A stretch of DNA of 64,000 bases, taken from positions 62,001-126,000 of the forward strand of contig NZ_FPBA01000014.1 in NCBI RefSeq assembly GCF_900116515.1, read 5' to 3'. Shown in pieces: positions 46,645 to 54,694 of the stretch. The DNA is from Geodermatophilus amargosae. GTDB taxonomy: Bacteria; Actinomycetota; Actinomycetes; Mycobacteriales; Geodermatophilaceae. Both the position numbers and the translations under genes were made by a program. The notes beneath the pieces were generated by a model. It did not search any database. It saw only the letters and a list, made by a program, of their open reading frames with translations, and was not told where the DNA came from. Position 1 is the first letter of the stretch. Each line of letters starts with the position of its first letter.

Positions 46645-46675
46645 TTCCACGGGGATCCCCGTGGTTCCACGGAGG
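46645..46675. promoter_or_regulatory. Palindrome in the LAL/ABC divergent promoter
   Basis: CCACGGGGATCCCCGTGG at 46647-46664 is a perfect 18-bp palindrome. The half-site with its flank (TTCCACGG) occurs again at 46665, 20 bases after the first at 46645, so three half-sites lie between the divergent genes. GGGGA-containing sites are typical of MalT/LAL regulators, which fits the neighbouring regulator. Confidence 0.6.
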
Positions 46676-46744
46676 CGACCACGCCTCGCCGCGAGCAACC
46701 TCGACAGCATCCACACCAGCGATGACAGGCCAGGAGTGCCACTC

Positions 46745-47641
46745 ATGATCACGGTTTCAGATCTCACCAAGCAGTACGGCAAGCGGCTTGCCGTCGACGG
46801 CATGACCTTCGACGTGGCCGCCGGCCGGGTGACGGGCTTCGTCGGACCGAACGGCGCGGGCAAGTCCACGACCATGCGGATGATGGTCGGGCTGACCCGA
46901 CCCGGCCGCGGTGACGTCCGCTACTCCGGTGTCCACTATCGGGACCTCAAGCACCCCGCGCGGACCGTTGGCTCGGTGCTCGACGCCCGCTGCATGCACC
47001 CAGGTCGCACCGCCCGGAACCACCTGCGGGCCACTGCTGCCCTCAGCGGGATCCCCACAGCCCGGGCCGAGGAGGTCCTGGCCGAGGTCGGACTCGGGAC
47101 GGCGGCGGACCAGCGGGCGGGCAAGTTCTCCCTCGGCATGCGTCAGCGGCTCGCGCTGGCCGGAGCCCTCCTGGGGGACCCGCAGGTGCTCCTGCTCGAT
47201 GAGCCGTCCAACGGTCTCGACCCTGACGGCATCCGTTGGCTGCGGGACTACCTACGCGACTTCGCCCGCCGCGGTGGCACGGTCTTCGTCTCCAGCCACC
47301 TCATCGGCGAGCTCAGCATGTTCGCCGACGACCTCATCGTGGTCGGCGGCGGCAGGCTGCTCGCGGCCGAATCGGTCCAGGAGATCACGGCCCGCAACGA
47401 CGTCGCTGTGCTCATCCAGACCCTCCAGCCGGCCGAGCTCGCCTCCCGTCTGGCCGCACACGGCCTCGTCGTCGAGGTAGCAGCCGACCGGCTGATCGTT
47501 CGAGGAACCACCAGGGCGGCCGTCTCACAGATCGCGTTCGACAGCCGCATCCAGGTTCTCGAACTCCGCGAGACGTCCCGCTCCCTCGAAGACAGCCTGC
47601 TGGACATGACCAGGGCCTCCGCCGAGTTCGCCAGCGCCTGA
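46745..47641 (+). CDS. ABC-2-type exporter ATP-binding protein
   Basis: From an ATG with AGGAG at good spacing the protein has 298 residues: Walker A GFVGPNGAGKSTTMRMM, signature FSLGMRQRLALAGALL, Walker B VLLLDEPSNGLDP and the H-loop VFVSSHLIGELSMF. The C-terminal 80 residues after AESVQEITA form a short extra domain as in DrrA/CcmA-like ATPases. It pairs with the permease 62 bases downstream. DrrAB-type systems export drugs or lipids; the cargo is not known. The gene is divergent from the LAL regulator and probably under its control. Confidence 0.92.
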   Translation: MITVSDLTKQYGKRLAVDGMTFDVAAGRVTGFVGPNGAGKSTTMRMMVGLTRPGRGDVRYSGVHYRDLKHPARTVGSVLDARCMHPGRTARNHLRATAALSGIPTARAEEVLAEVGLGTAADQRAGKFSLGMRQRLALAGALLGDPQVLLLDEPSNGLDPDGIRWLRDYLRDFARRGGTVFVSSHLIGELSMFADDLIVVGGGRLLAAESVQEITARNDVAVLIQTLQPAELASRLAAHGLVVEVAADRLIVRGTTRAAVSQIAFDSRIQVLELRETSRSLEDSLLDMTRASAEFASA

Positions 47642-47703
47642 TCCCTCTCGACCCATACAGCCCGCCCGATCCGCCCATCTCGACACTCCCGAAGGACGAG
47701 ACC

Positions 47704-48540
47704 ATGACCACCACAACCGCGACCACGTTCCAGCGGCCGGCGACCACCGTGCCCTCCGAGCACCGACCGGAGATGCGCTCCACCGGCGATGGCGCCAGGG
47801 CCGTCGGTGCCGCACTGAGGAGCGACTGGATCAAGGTCTCGACCGTTCGAGCGAATCGAGCGCTGCTCCTCTTGACCATCGCCGGCGGCCTACTCGTCTC
47901 GTGGGCAGTCGGGGTGATGGTGACCGACCAGGTTCAGTACGTCGCCCAGGTCGGCTTCTTCTGGACCAGCGTGACGTCGATGTTCGCCGCGATCGGCGGG
48001 GTCCTGCTGTTCGGCTCCGAGGTCCAACACGGCACCCTGGCCAGCGCGCTCGCCGCTCGGCCGGCGCGCTGGGTGCTCGCACTGTCCAAGACGCTGACCG
48101 CCGCCGCCCTCGGCCTGGTGATCGGAGCCGCCGGACTCGCCGGCGGCTTCGGCGGTGCGGTGCTGGCCGGCCTCGGTGCGGGCGACACGTCGGCACTGGC
48201 CGCCTCCGTGGGCTGGGCTCTGGTCTTCACCATGCTGTCGGCGGTGCTGGGGCTGGGGACCGCCATGGTCGTCCGCAACACCACCGCGGCCATCGCAGGG
48301 ATCCTGGTCTGGGGGTTCGTCGTCGAGAACCTGATCAAGCTCTTCCTCGCCGAAGAGGTCGCCCGCTTCCTGCCCTTCATCGCGGGTAATCACCTGCTGG
48401 CCTACAGCTCCGACTTCGAGACGCCCGGGACGCTCGCCGTCGCCCTCACCCAACCCGAGAACGCACTCGTCTTCGGCGGGTACGCCGGGGTCACGTTGGT
48501 GGTAGGCACCGTCCTGCTGTACCGGCGGGACACGAACTGA
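47704..48540 (+). CDS. ABC-2-type exporter permease
   Basis: The 278-residue protein has six hydrophobic segments: LLLLTIAGGLLVSWAVGVM after an N-terminal RSDWIKVSTVRANR helix, FWTSVTSMFAAIGGVLLFGS, LTAAALGLVIGAAGLAGGF, VGWALVFTMLSAVLGLGTAM, AGILVWGFVVENLIKLF and GYAGVTLVVGTVLLYRR. This is the NatB/DrrB-like ABC-2 fold. The EVQHGTLASALAARPARW passage after helix 2 is a family landmark. It follows its ATPase with an AAGGA leader and is followed by a strong terminator. Confidence 0.9.
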   Translation: MTTTTATTFQRPATTVPSEHRPEMRSTGDGARAVGAALRSDWIKVSTVRANRALLLLTIAGGLLVSWAVGVMVTDQVQYVAQVGFFWTSVTSMFAAIGGVLLFGSEVQHGTLASALAARPARWVLALSKTLTAAALGLVIGAAGLAGGFGGAVLAGLGAGDTSALAASVGWALVFTMLSAVLGLGTAMVVRNTTAAIAGILVWGFVVENLIKLFLAEEVARFLPFIAGNHLLAYSSDFETPGTLAVALTQPENALVFGGYAGVTLVVGTVLLYRRDTN

Positions 48541-48556
48541 CCGAGTGCTCGACCCC

Positions 48557-48589
48557 ATCGCCCCGGCCGCCTTGCGCGGCCGGGGCGAT
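48557..48589 (+). terminator. Terminator after the ABC exporter operon
   Basis: ATCGCCCCGGCCGC at 48557-48570 pairs perfectly with GCGGCCGGGGCGAT at 48576-48589 around a five-base loop, 17 bases after the permease stop codon. Confidence 0.8.
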
Positions 48590-48641
48590 CGCGCCGCTGG
48601 GCAGCCCCGAGCACCGGGTTGTCGTTCCACGCAGCGGCCCG

Positions 48642-48794
48642 GTGCGGTTGCTGGTCCAGCTCAGCGGCCCCGACGGCGTGGCCGCAGGTCAGCGACTGCT
48701 GGATGAGGTGAGGCGCCTCAGCGACCAGGTGTCGTTGCCGCGCTGTCCGGCGGGTCCGCCGATGATCCTTGCGGCCGATCGGCGACAGGAGTGA
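48642..48794 (+). CDS. Doubtful 50-residue frame
   Basis: A GTG opens VRLLVQLSGPDGVAAGQRLL followed by an amphipathic helix and a short CPAGPP tail. The frame also continues upstream without a stop for at least 40 bases, so it may be a gene's 3' remnant. The helix-like periodicity is suggestive, but there is no ribosome binding site and I recognise no family. Confidence 0.25.
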   Translation: MRLLVQLSGPDGVAAGQRLLDEVRRLSDQVSLPRCPAGPPMILAADRRQE

Positions 48795-48954
48795 GCTCGG
48801 AGGCCGACCGCGGCGAATGACGAGCGTAGCTGCTCGTCCTGCGGGTCGCCGCCAGCGCATGAGACCGGGCCGAGATCGTCCTTCAGGTGCCGAGCTGGCC
48901 CGCCGACATCAGAAACCGAGGACCCCCCGCCGGCCCTCAGACCGTGGGGTACAA

Positions 48955-48997
48955 CTCGGTGTCCGAGGGGCGACACGGTCCATACGCACACGGGTCG
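48955..48997. repeat. Dispersed 43-bp repeat, copy 2
   Basis: This is the partner of the repeat at 461-503, identical over the first 20 bases and 17 of 23 afterwards, in the same orientation. It lies about 315 bases upstream of the acyl-CoA dehydrogenase gene and again follows a C/G-rich potential hairpin. Confidence 0.65.
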
Positions 48998-49311
48998 GAG
49001 TCCGCCGTGGCTGACATCGAGGGCGGACTCGACGGCTCGCGGGCGACCTGGAGGCAGGCTGTCGAGACGCAGGTCGAACGTCTGCAGGGCCACACCAGCC
49101 GGCCGATGGCAGACACCGGCCGCCGTGACGTGGAGCCGCCTGTCGATGTCCGGCAGTGGCGAGTATCACTATGGTCTCCCCGCGTGAGGGCGGGCGCGCA
49201 GCCGCCACCTGCGCGGTGAGGTCCGTGATCCGGTCCTGCCCGTGCGGAGGACCGGAGACTCCTGCGCCGGGCAGGGCGCAGCGGACGTGACCAGCCAGGG
49301 AGAGGGAGATC

Positions 49312-50601
49312 ATGCAGTTCAGCGAGCAGGGCAGGACGGCCCTGGCCGAGGTCCAGCGGTTCATGGTGGACCACGTCTACCCGAACGAGCGCGAATACCA
49401 CGAGCAGCTCGAGCGGGTGGGGCCGGCCGGCTATCCGCCGATCATGGACAAGCTGAAGGCGGCCGCACGTGAGCGTGGGCTGTGGAACCTGTTCCTGCCG
49501 CACCTCGAGCCGGACCACCCCGGCACGAAGCTGTCGAACCTGGACTACGCGCCGATCTCCGAGGAGCTCGGCAAGGTCGGGTTCGCGTCCGAGGCGCTCA
49601 ACTGCAACGCGCCGGACACCGGCAACATGGAGGTCTTGAACCTCTACGGATCGGCGGAGGTCAAACAGCGGTGGCTGCTCCCGCTGCTGGAGGGCGAGAT
49701 CCGCTCCGCGTTCTGCATGACCGAGCCCGACTCGGCGTCCTCGGATGCGACGAACATCAGCCTGCGCATCGAGCGGGACGGCGACGAGTACGTCCTCAAC
49801 GGCCGCAAGTGGTTCAGCTCGGGCGCGCTGGGCGAGCGGTGCCAGGTCCTCGTCGTCATGGGCAAGACGGATCCGCAGGCCTCCCGGCACACCCAGCAGT
49901 CGATGATCGTCGTCCCCAAGGACGCGCCCGGCATCTCCTTCGGCCGCATCCCGAGCGTGTTCGGCTACGTCGACCGGGGTGGGCACCCCGAGGTCGTCTT
50001 CGAGGACGTGCGCGTCCCGGCGGGCAACCTGCTCGGCCAGGAGGGCAGCGGCTTCGCCATCTCGCAGGCACGGCTCGGGCCCGGCCGCATCCACCACTGC
50101 ATGCGCTCGCTCGGCGCCGCGGAGCGAGCCCTCGACCTGATGGTCGAGCGGGCGCTGCAGCGCGAGACGTTCGGGACGCTCGTCGCGCAGAAGGGCGTCG
50201 TGCAGGACTGGATCGCCGAGTCCCGCATCGAGATCGACATGGCGCGCCGGTACGTCCTGCACACCGCGCACCTCATGGACACCGTCGGCAACAAGGCCGC
50301 AGCGACCGAGATCTCCGGCATCAAGGTCGCCGTGCCCAACATCGTGCTCAAGGTCATCGACCGCGCGATCCAGGTGCACGGCGCGGCCGGCGTCACGCAG
50401 TTCACGCCGCTCGCCGAGATGTATGCCCACCAGCGCACGCTCCGCATCGCCGACGGGCCGGACGAGGTGCACAAGATGACGATCGCGCGCCGCGAGATCC
50501 TCAAGCACGACCCCGCCTTCCGGATGTCGGGCAGCGGCAGCACCAGGCCGTGGACCGCCACGGACCAGAAGGACGACGTGCAGGTGTTCTCCCGGCCGTA
50601 A
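49312..50601 (+). CDS. Acyl-CoA dehydrogenase (ACAD10/11-like)
   Basis: The 429-residue flavoprotein has the three-domain ACAD layout: an N-terminal helical domain, the mid-domain signatures CMTEPDSASSDATNI and LNGRKWFSSGA, and a C-terminal helical domain with RETFGTLVAQKG, QVHGAAGVTQFTPLAEMY and RIADGPDEVHKMTIAR. The DGPDEVH ending is typical of the ACAD10/11-like group, which handles branched or hydroxylated acyl-CoAs and long-chain substrates. An AGGGAGAGGGAG leader supports the start. It is separated from the carboxylase operon by a regulator remnant but probably belongs to the same catabolic island. Confidence 0.92.
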   Translation: MQFSEQGRTALAEVQRFMVDHVYPNEREYHEQLERVGPAGYPPIMDKLKAAARERGLWNLFLPHLEPDHPGTKLSNLDYAPISEELGKVGFASEALNCNAPDTGNMEVLNLYGSAEVKQRWLLPLLEGEIRSAFCMTEPDSASSDATNISLRIERDGDEYVLNGRKWFSSGALGERCQVLVVMGKTDPQASRHTQQSMIVVPKDAPGISFGRIPSVFGYVDRGGHPEVVFEDVRVPAGNLLGQEGSGFAISQARLGPGRIHHCMRSLGAAERALDLMVERALQRETFGTLVAQKGVVQDWIAESRIEIDMARRYVLHTAHLMDTVGNKAAATEISGIKVAVPNIVLKVIDRAIQVHGAAGVTQFTPLAEMYAHQRTLRIADGPDEVHKMTIARREILKHDPAFRMSGSGSTRPWTATDQKDDVQVFSRP

Positions 50602-50804
50602 CACGCCGCGGGAGGGCCGGAGACCCCCGATCGGACCCCAGGGACCCGGGCGATCCACCGATGGAGCCACGCAGCGTGCCGAGGACGGGGACCCCGCCGC
50701 CGAGGGGGACCTGCGCGACATCGTCGCGTCGGCGCAGGAGACGGGGGACCGGGACGTCGGAACGCGCGCCGCGGCCGCTCTCCTCGCAGCCCGTGGCGGC
50801 GACA

Positions 50805-51478
50805 GCTGAGCTGGAGCTGGCCAGCTCCCCGCGGGACCGGACGCCGAGCTTCGCGTACACGTTGCTCAGGTGGTACTCGACCGTGCGGGGACCGAGGAAC
50901 AACCGGGCGGCGATGTCCCGGTTGGCCAGGCCTTCCCCGACGAGCAGGGCCGCCTGCCGCTCCCGCGGGGTGAGGGCTCCGGCGGCCACGGCGCCCCGCG
51001 TCCGGGCGGTGCTGCCGGACGCACGCAGCTCCCGCCGCGCCCGCTCGGCCCAGGGTCCGGCGGGCAGGTCGGTGAACACCTGCAGGGCAGGGGTGAGCTG
51101 CGCGCGGGCGTCGACGCGGCGTCGGTTGCGGCGCAGGAACTCGCCGTAGACGAGTTGGGTGCGGGCCAGGGAGACCGGGCGTCCGCTCCGGACGTGCAGC
51201 CGGAGGGCGTGCTCGAAGTGCTGTCCGGCGTCGTCGCCGGCGCTGATCAGCGCTCGTCCGTGCTCGGCCGCCGCCGCGGCCCAGTCTGCGTCCACCGCCG
51301 CCAGGTCCTCGGACCAGATCCGCACCAGGTCGGCTCGGCCGGCACGGGCCGCTGCCTCCAACCGGTCGACGGCCGCCGACCTGGCGATGGTCGGGTGCCT
51401 GATCCGGCAGAACTCGTGCACCGCTCCGGCGACGTGGGATCCGTGTGCGGCCATGACCCCCCGGGCCCAGGCCGCCAT
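50805..51478 (-). pseudogene. C-terminal remnant of a third LAL-type LuxR regulator
   Basis: About 225 residues align with the C-terminal quarter of the LAL protein at 43817: RIRHPTIARSAAVDRLEAAAR, VYGEFLRRNRRRVDARAQL, ALQVFTDLPAGPWAERARREL and the LuxR HTH (LTPRERQAALLVGEGLANRD, PRTVEYHLSNVYAKLGVRS). The ATPase and most of the helical region are missing. A lost base near 50820 destroys the usual stop, so the frame reads on beneath the dehydrogenase gene. It could still make a free HTH domain, but is better viewed as a relic. Confidence 0.8.
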
Positions 51479-51667
51479 GTCCGCGACTGCCCCTCCGACG
51501 AAGCTGCTGCAGACCAGCCTGGGCAGCGTGGCTGCTCACGAGGACGGGACGGCGCACTCGGGAGCGGGCACGACCGCTCTAGGTGGCTCTTCCGCTCGGT
51601 CGCGGCTGGTGTCGGTCCACCGGACGCCATCGGCATCGGACCGGGGACAGCGGGGTGAGGCGTCCCG

Positions 51668-52462
51668 TCAATCGAGGTTCCAGGCGTCAGGTGTCGCAGC
51701 AGACCCGGCCGCGGCGCCGTGGGCGGCAGGACGCCCCACGGCATGGGCGTCGTGGACCGGGGGCGAGGGGGTGCGCGGCTCGTCGTCGCCCTCCAGCAGG
51801 TGCCTGATCCACTGTTCGGACGCGGCGACGTGGACGGTCGCCGCGGCAGTGGCCAGTGTGGCGTCGCGCTGGGCCAGCGCTTCCACGATGAGGTCGTGCT
51901 GGGCGTAGGTCCAGTCCAGGGCCCCGCGATCCCAGATTCCGCGCCAGATCCGTGCACGGGCGGTCCTGTTGAACAGTGCTTCCAGCAGTGACACGAGCGT
52001 CTGGTTGCCCGTCGCCTCCACGACCGAGCGGTGGAAGTCCACGTCGAGAGCGATCAGCTCCTCCGCCGTGGTCGTCCGTCGCATGGCTTCGAGCAGCCCG
52101 CGCAGCTCGTCGATCGAGTGGTCGGTGATACGGCAGGCAGCCATCCCCGTGGCGGCCGGTTCCAGGAGGCGGCGGACCTCGAACAGCTCGAGGACCGTGC
52201 GGTCCTGGATGAGGTCCATGACGAACGCCAGACCGCTCAGCAGGAGCTGCGGCTCGAGGCTGGTGACGTAGGTCCCGTCGCCCCGCCGCACATCGAGGAC
52301 GTTGGCCTGGATGAGGGCGCGCACGGCCTCCCTGAGGGAGTTCCTCGAGACGCCGAGGAGTGCGGCGAGTTCCGCTTCGGGCGGGAGGCGGTCGCCGGGC
52401 GCGAGCTCTCCGGCAGCGATGCGGTCGCGGATGCGTGTGATGGCGGTGTCGATGACCCCCAT
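51668..52462 (-). CDS. FadR-type GntR-family transcriptional regulator
   Basis: From the ATG at 52462 the protein has 264 residues: a GntR winged helix (RIRDRIAAGELAPGDRLPPEA, LLGVSRNSLREAVRALIQAN) and a C-terminal FCD domain (VFEVRRLLEPAATGMAA-like region, ALDVDFHRSVVEATGN, AQHDLIVEALAQRD) with the His/Asp metal-site residues usual in FadR/FCD regulators. Such proteins are mostly repressors released by a carboxylate or acyl-CoA. The gene is divergent from the biotin-carrier operon, with three palindromes between them, so it very likely controls that operon and itself. The upstream in-frame start at 52585 is rejected because it crosses the operators. Confidence 0.92.
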   Translation of the reverse strand: MGVIDTAITRIRDRIAAGELAPGDRLPPEAELAALLGVSRNSLREAVRALIQANVLDVRRGDGTYVTSLEPQLLLSGLAFVMDLIQDRTVLELFEVRRLLEPAATGMAACRITDHSIDELRGLLEAMRRTTTAEELIALDVDFHRSVVEATGNQTLVSLLEALFNRTARARIWRGIWDRGALDWTYAQHDLIVEALAQRDATLATAAATVHVAASEQWIRHLLEGDDEPRTPSPPVHDAHAVGRPAAHGAAAGSAATPDAWNLD

Positions 52463-52479
52463 GACCGATGGCCTCCTCC

Positions 52480-52540
52480 GTCTGCGCTTTCGCAGACTAG
52501 CGCCATGCGCTAGAAAGGATCCCCAGACATGGGATGTCTG
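52480..52540. promoter_or_regulatory. Three adjacent palindromes in the gntR/biotin-carrier promoter
   Basis: GTCTGCG-CTTT-CGCAGAC (52480-52497), CTAGCGC-CAT-GCGCTAG (52497-52513) and CAGACAT-GGG-ATGTCTG (52524-52540) are all perfect with 7-bp arms. The first and third share the half-site CAGAC, four copies in all. They fill the short gap between the divergent starts at 52462 and 52567. They are very probably operators for the GntR regulator. Confidence 0.75.
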
Positions 52541-52566
52541 CGGCGACGCTGCCAGTTCAGGTGGGG

Positions 52567-53088
52567 ATGTGCATGGGCCTGACACCGGACGACCTGCAGG
52601 AACTGCTGGCCGCCTTCGAACAGAGCAGCTGGCAGGAGATGACGGTCTCGGTCGCGGGTGACACTCTCCACGTCTCGCGCCGCGAAGGTCCGCCGGTCAC
52701 CGGGCGGCCGGCGGACGTCGCCCCCGTCCCCGCGGCTGCGCCCGCACCGACGCTGGACCCACCCCCCGCGCCGCCGGGCGCACCGCAGCCCGACCCCGTC
52801 CCCGTCCCGGGTGCGGGCGCGGTGCCCGCGCCGCCGGAGGCACCGGGGGTCCCCGTGGCTGCCCCCTCCGTGGGTCTGTTCTGGCGGGCACCCAGTCCCG
52901 GGGCGCCCCCGTTCGTCGACGTCGGCACCCGGGTGGGGCCTGAGGACGTCATCGGGATCGTCGAGGTCATGAAGTTGATGAACCGGGTTCCCGCCGGGAT
53001 CTCCGGAGTGGTCACCGCGGTGCTCGTCGAGAACGGCGGGATGGTCGAGCACGGTCAGCCGCTCGTCCTGATCGACCCCTCTGCCTGA
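52567..53088 (+). CDS. Biotin carboxyl carrier protein
   Basis: The protein of about 173 residues has an N-terminal helical segment (LTPDDLQELLAAFEQSSWQE), a Pro/Ala-rich flexible linker at residues about 50-100, and a C-terminal biotinyl/lipoyl domain with the biotinylation site EVMKLMN (Lys near 136) and VVTAVLVENGGMVEHGQPLVL. This is the layout of AccB-type carriers. It would carry CO2 from a biotin carboxylase to a carboxyltransferase. No biotin carboxylase is encoded in the window. An alternative ATG at 52573 is possible; an upstream ATG at 52534 lies inside an operator palindrome. It is the first gene of the operon 52567-56625. Confidence 0.9.
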   Translation: MCMGLTPDDLQELLAAFEQSSWQEMTVSVAGDTLHVSRREGPPVTGRPADVAPVPAAAPAPTLDPPPAPPGAPQPDPVPVPGAGAVPAPPEAPGVPVAAPSVGLFWRAPSPGAPPFVDVGTRVGPEDVIGIVEVMKLMNRVPAGISGVVTAVLVENGGMVEHGQPLVLIDPSA

Positions 53089-53149
53089 CCAGACATCCGG
53101 GCGGGGCGCCACGTCGCCACCGGGAGCCGAGACCGAGAGGTGGCATGCG

Positions 53150-54607
53150 ATGGCCACGATCGAGTTCATCGACCAGTCCCTGCGCGACGGGCAGCAGAGC
53201 CTGTGGGGCATGCGCATGCGCGCCGGGCACATCCTGCCGGTGGCCGAGGCGATAGACCGGGCGGGCTACCGGATCGTCGACCTCACCGGCAGCTCGCAGT
53301 TCGAGGTGCAGGTCCGCTACTGCCGGGACAACCCCTGGGAGGGCCTCGACCTCGTCAAGGCGGCCATGCCGAACAGCACGCTGCGCGCGGGGACCCGCAG
53401 CAACGGCGTCGTCGGGATGGGGCGCACCCCCGACTCCATCGTCGAGCTGTGGGTGCGGACGCTGGCCAAGCACGGGATCGGCAGCCTGTGGATCTTCGAC
53501 TGCCTGTTCAACCTCGACCAGATGCGGCACATCGCCGGCGTCGCCAACGACGCGGGGATGCGCGTCTCACCGCAGGTGATGTTCAGCCACTCGCCCGTGC
53601 ACACCGACGAGTACTTCGAGCGCATCGTGCGGGACATGGCCGGCTGGGACGGCCTGGACACGATCATCCTGGGCGACGAGCCCGGCGTCCTGACCGCGGA
53701 ACGGGCGCGCTCCTGGATCCCGCGGATGCGCGACGCCGCGGGCACGGTGCCGCTGGAGATGCACTTCCACAACACCACCGGGCTGGGCACGGTCAACTAC
53801 CTGACCGGTGCCGAGGAGGGCGTGACCATCGTCCACACGGCGGTGTCCACGTTGGCCAACGGGCCCTCCATGCCCTCCACCGAGGCCACCCTCGACAACA
53901 TGCGCCGGCTCGGGCACGACGTGGCGGTCGACGACTCGCGACTGCCCGAGGTCGCCGAGCACTTCCGTGCCGTGGCTGCCGCGGAGGGCTATGCCACCGG
54001 CACGCCGGCGGAGTTCCGCCTGGCGGTCTACCACCAGCAGCTGCCCGGCGGCATGACCGGGACGTTGCTCAACCAGCTGCGGACCTACGGCATGGAGGAC
54101 CGCCTCACCGCGGTCCTCGAGGAGGTCGAGGTCGTCCGCGCCGAGATGGGCTACCCGGTCATGGCCACGCCCTTCTCCCAGCTGGTGGGCATCCAGGCGA
54201 TGCTCAACGTCGTCAACGAGGAGCGCTACGGCGTGATCCCGGACGAGAACCTCGTCTACCTGGCCGGGCACCTGGGCCCGCACCCGGGCGAGGTGGACCC
54301 CAACCTGCTCGACCGGGCCTTCTCCAGCCCCCGGGGCAAGCACATCCAGGAGAACCCGCCGCCCCAGCCGAGCCTCGCGGAGGTCCGGCGCGAGTACGGC
54401 GAGACCCTGTCGGACGAGGAACTGCTGCTGCGGTACCTGATGCCCGGCCCGGACGTGGACGCCATGTACGCCGCCGGCCCGATCCCGCAGCGGATCCCCA
54501 CGGACGTCTCGCCGCACACCCGCTGGGTCCGTGACCTGGTGGCCTCGACCACCGCACGGTCCCTCGAGGCCCGATCCGGTGACGTGTCGGTCACGCTGCG
54601 GCGCTGA
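53150..54607 (+). CDS. Carboxyltransferase-like subunit (PycB/OadA/5S family), altered metal site
   Basis: The 485-residue protein has a DRE-TIM barrel (FIDQSLRDGQQSLWGMRM with metal Asp 8, and HFHNTTG with His 205 and His 207) and the C-terminal conserved carboxylase domain (QLPGGMTGTLLNQLRTYG, GYPVMATPFSQLVGIQAM). In known biotin-dependent carboxyltransferases a carbamylated Lys in an LKDM-like motif completes the metal site; here the equivalent residue is Gly 175 (IILGDEPG). The protein is therefore a divergent member. Its operon partner is a biotin carrier, so it probably still transfers CO2, to an unknown acceptor. A GAGAGG leader precedes the ATG. Confidence 0.88.
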   Translation: MATIEFIDQSLRDGQQSLWGMRMRAGHILPVAEAIDRAGYRIVDLTGSSQFEVQVRYCRDNPWEGLDLVKAAMPNSTLRAGTRSNGVVGMGRTPDSIVELWVRTLAKHGIGSLWIFDCLFNLDQMRHIAGVANDAGMRVSPQVMFSHSPVHTDEYFERIVRDMAGWDGLDTIILGDEPGVLTAERARSWIPRMRDAAGTVPLEMHFHNTTGLGTVNYLTGAEEGVTIVHTAVSTLANGPSMPSTEATLDNMRRLGHDVAVDDSRLPEVAEHFRAVAAAEGYATGTPAEFRLAVYHQQLPGGMTGTLLNQLRTYGMEDRLTAVLEEVEVVRAEMGYPVMATPFSQLVGIQAMLNVVNEERYGVIPDENLVYLAGHLGPHPGEVDPNLLDRAFSSPRGKHIQENPPPQPSLAEVRREYGETLSDEELLLRYLMPGPDVDAMYAAGPIPQRIPTDVSPHTRWVRDLVASTTARSLEARSGDVSVTLRR

Positions 54608-54694
54608 GCCTGCTCGTCCCTGTCCGTGACCGGCCGGCGCGAGCCCGACCTCCCCTGACGCGACACCGGTCAGGCCGACCCCCGTGGAGATGCC

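Larger units (their letters stand above)
48541..49311. other. Intergenic region with terminator, weak ORF and dispersed repeat
   Basis: The 770 bases between the exporter operon and the acyl-CoA dehydrogenase contain a terminator at 48557, a doubtful short frame at 48642, and copy 2 of the dispersed repeat at 48955, preceded by a C/G-rich imperfect hairpin (ACCCC near 48922 with GGGGT near 48947). The rest shows nothing recognisable. The dehydrogenase promoter should be in the last 250 bases. Confidence 0.5.

Noticed and set aside
52534..52566. ATG at 52534 as start of the biotin carrier
   Set aside because: It sits inside an operator palindrome without a ribosome binding site; the ATG at 52567 or 52573 follows an AGGTGGGG leader and fits the carrier's length.
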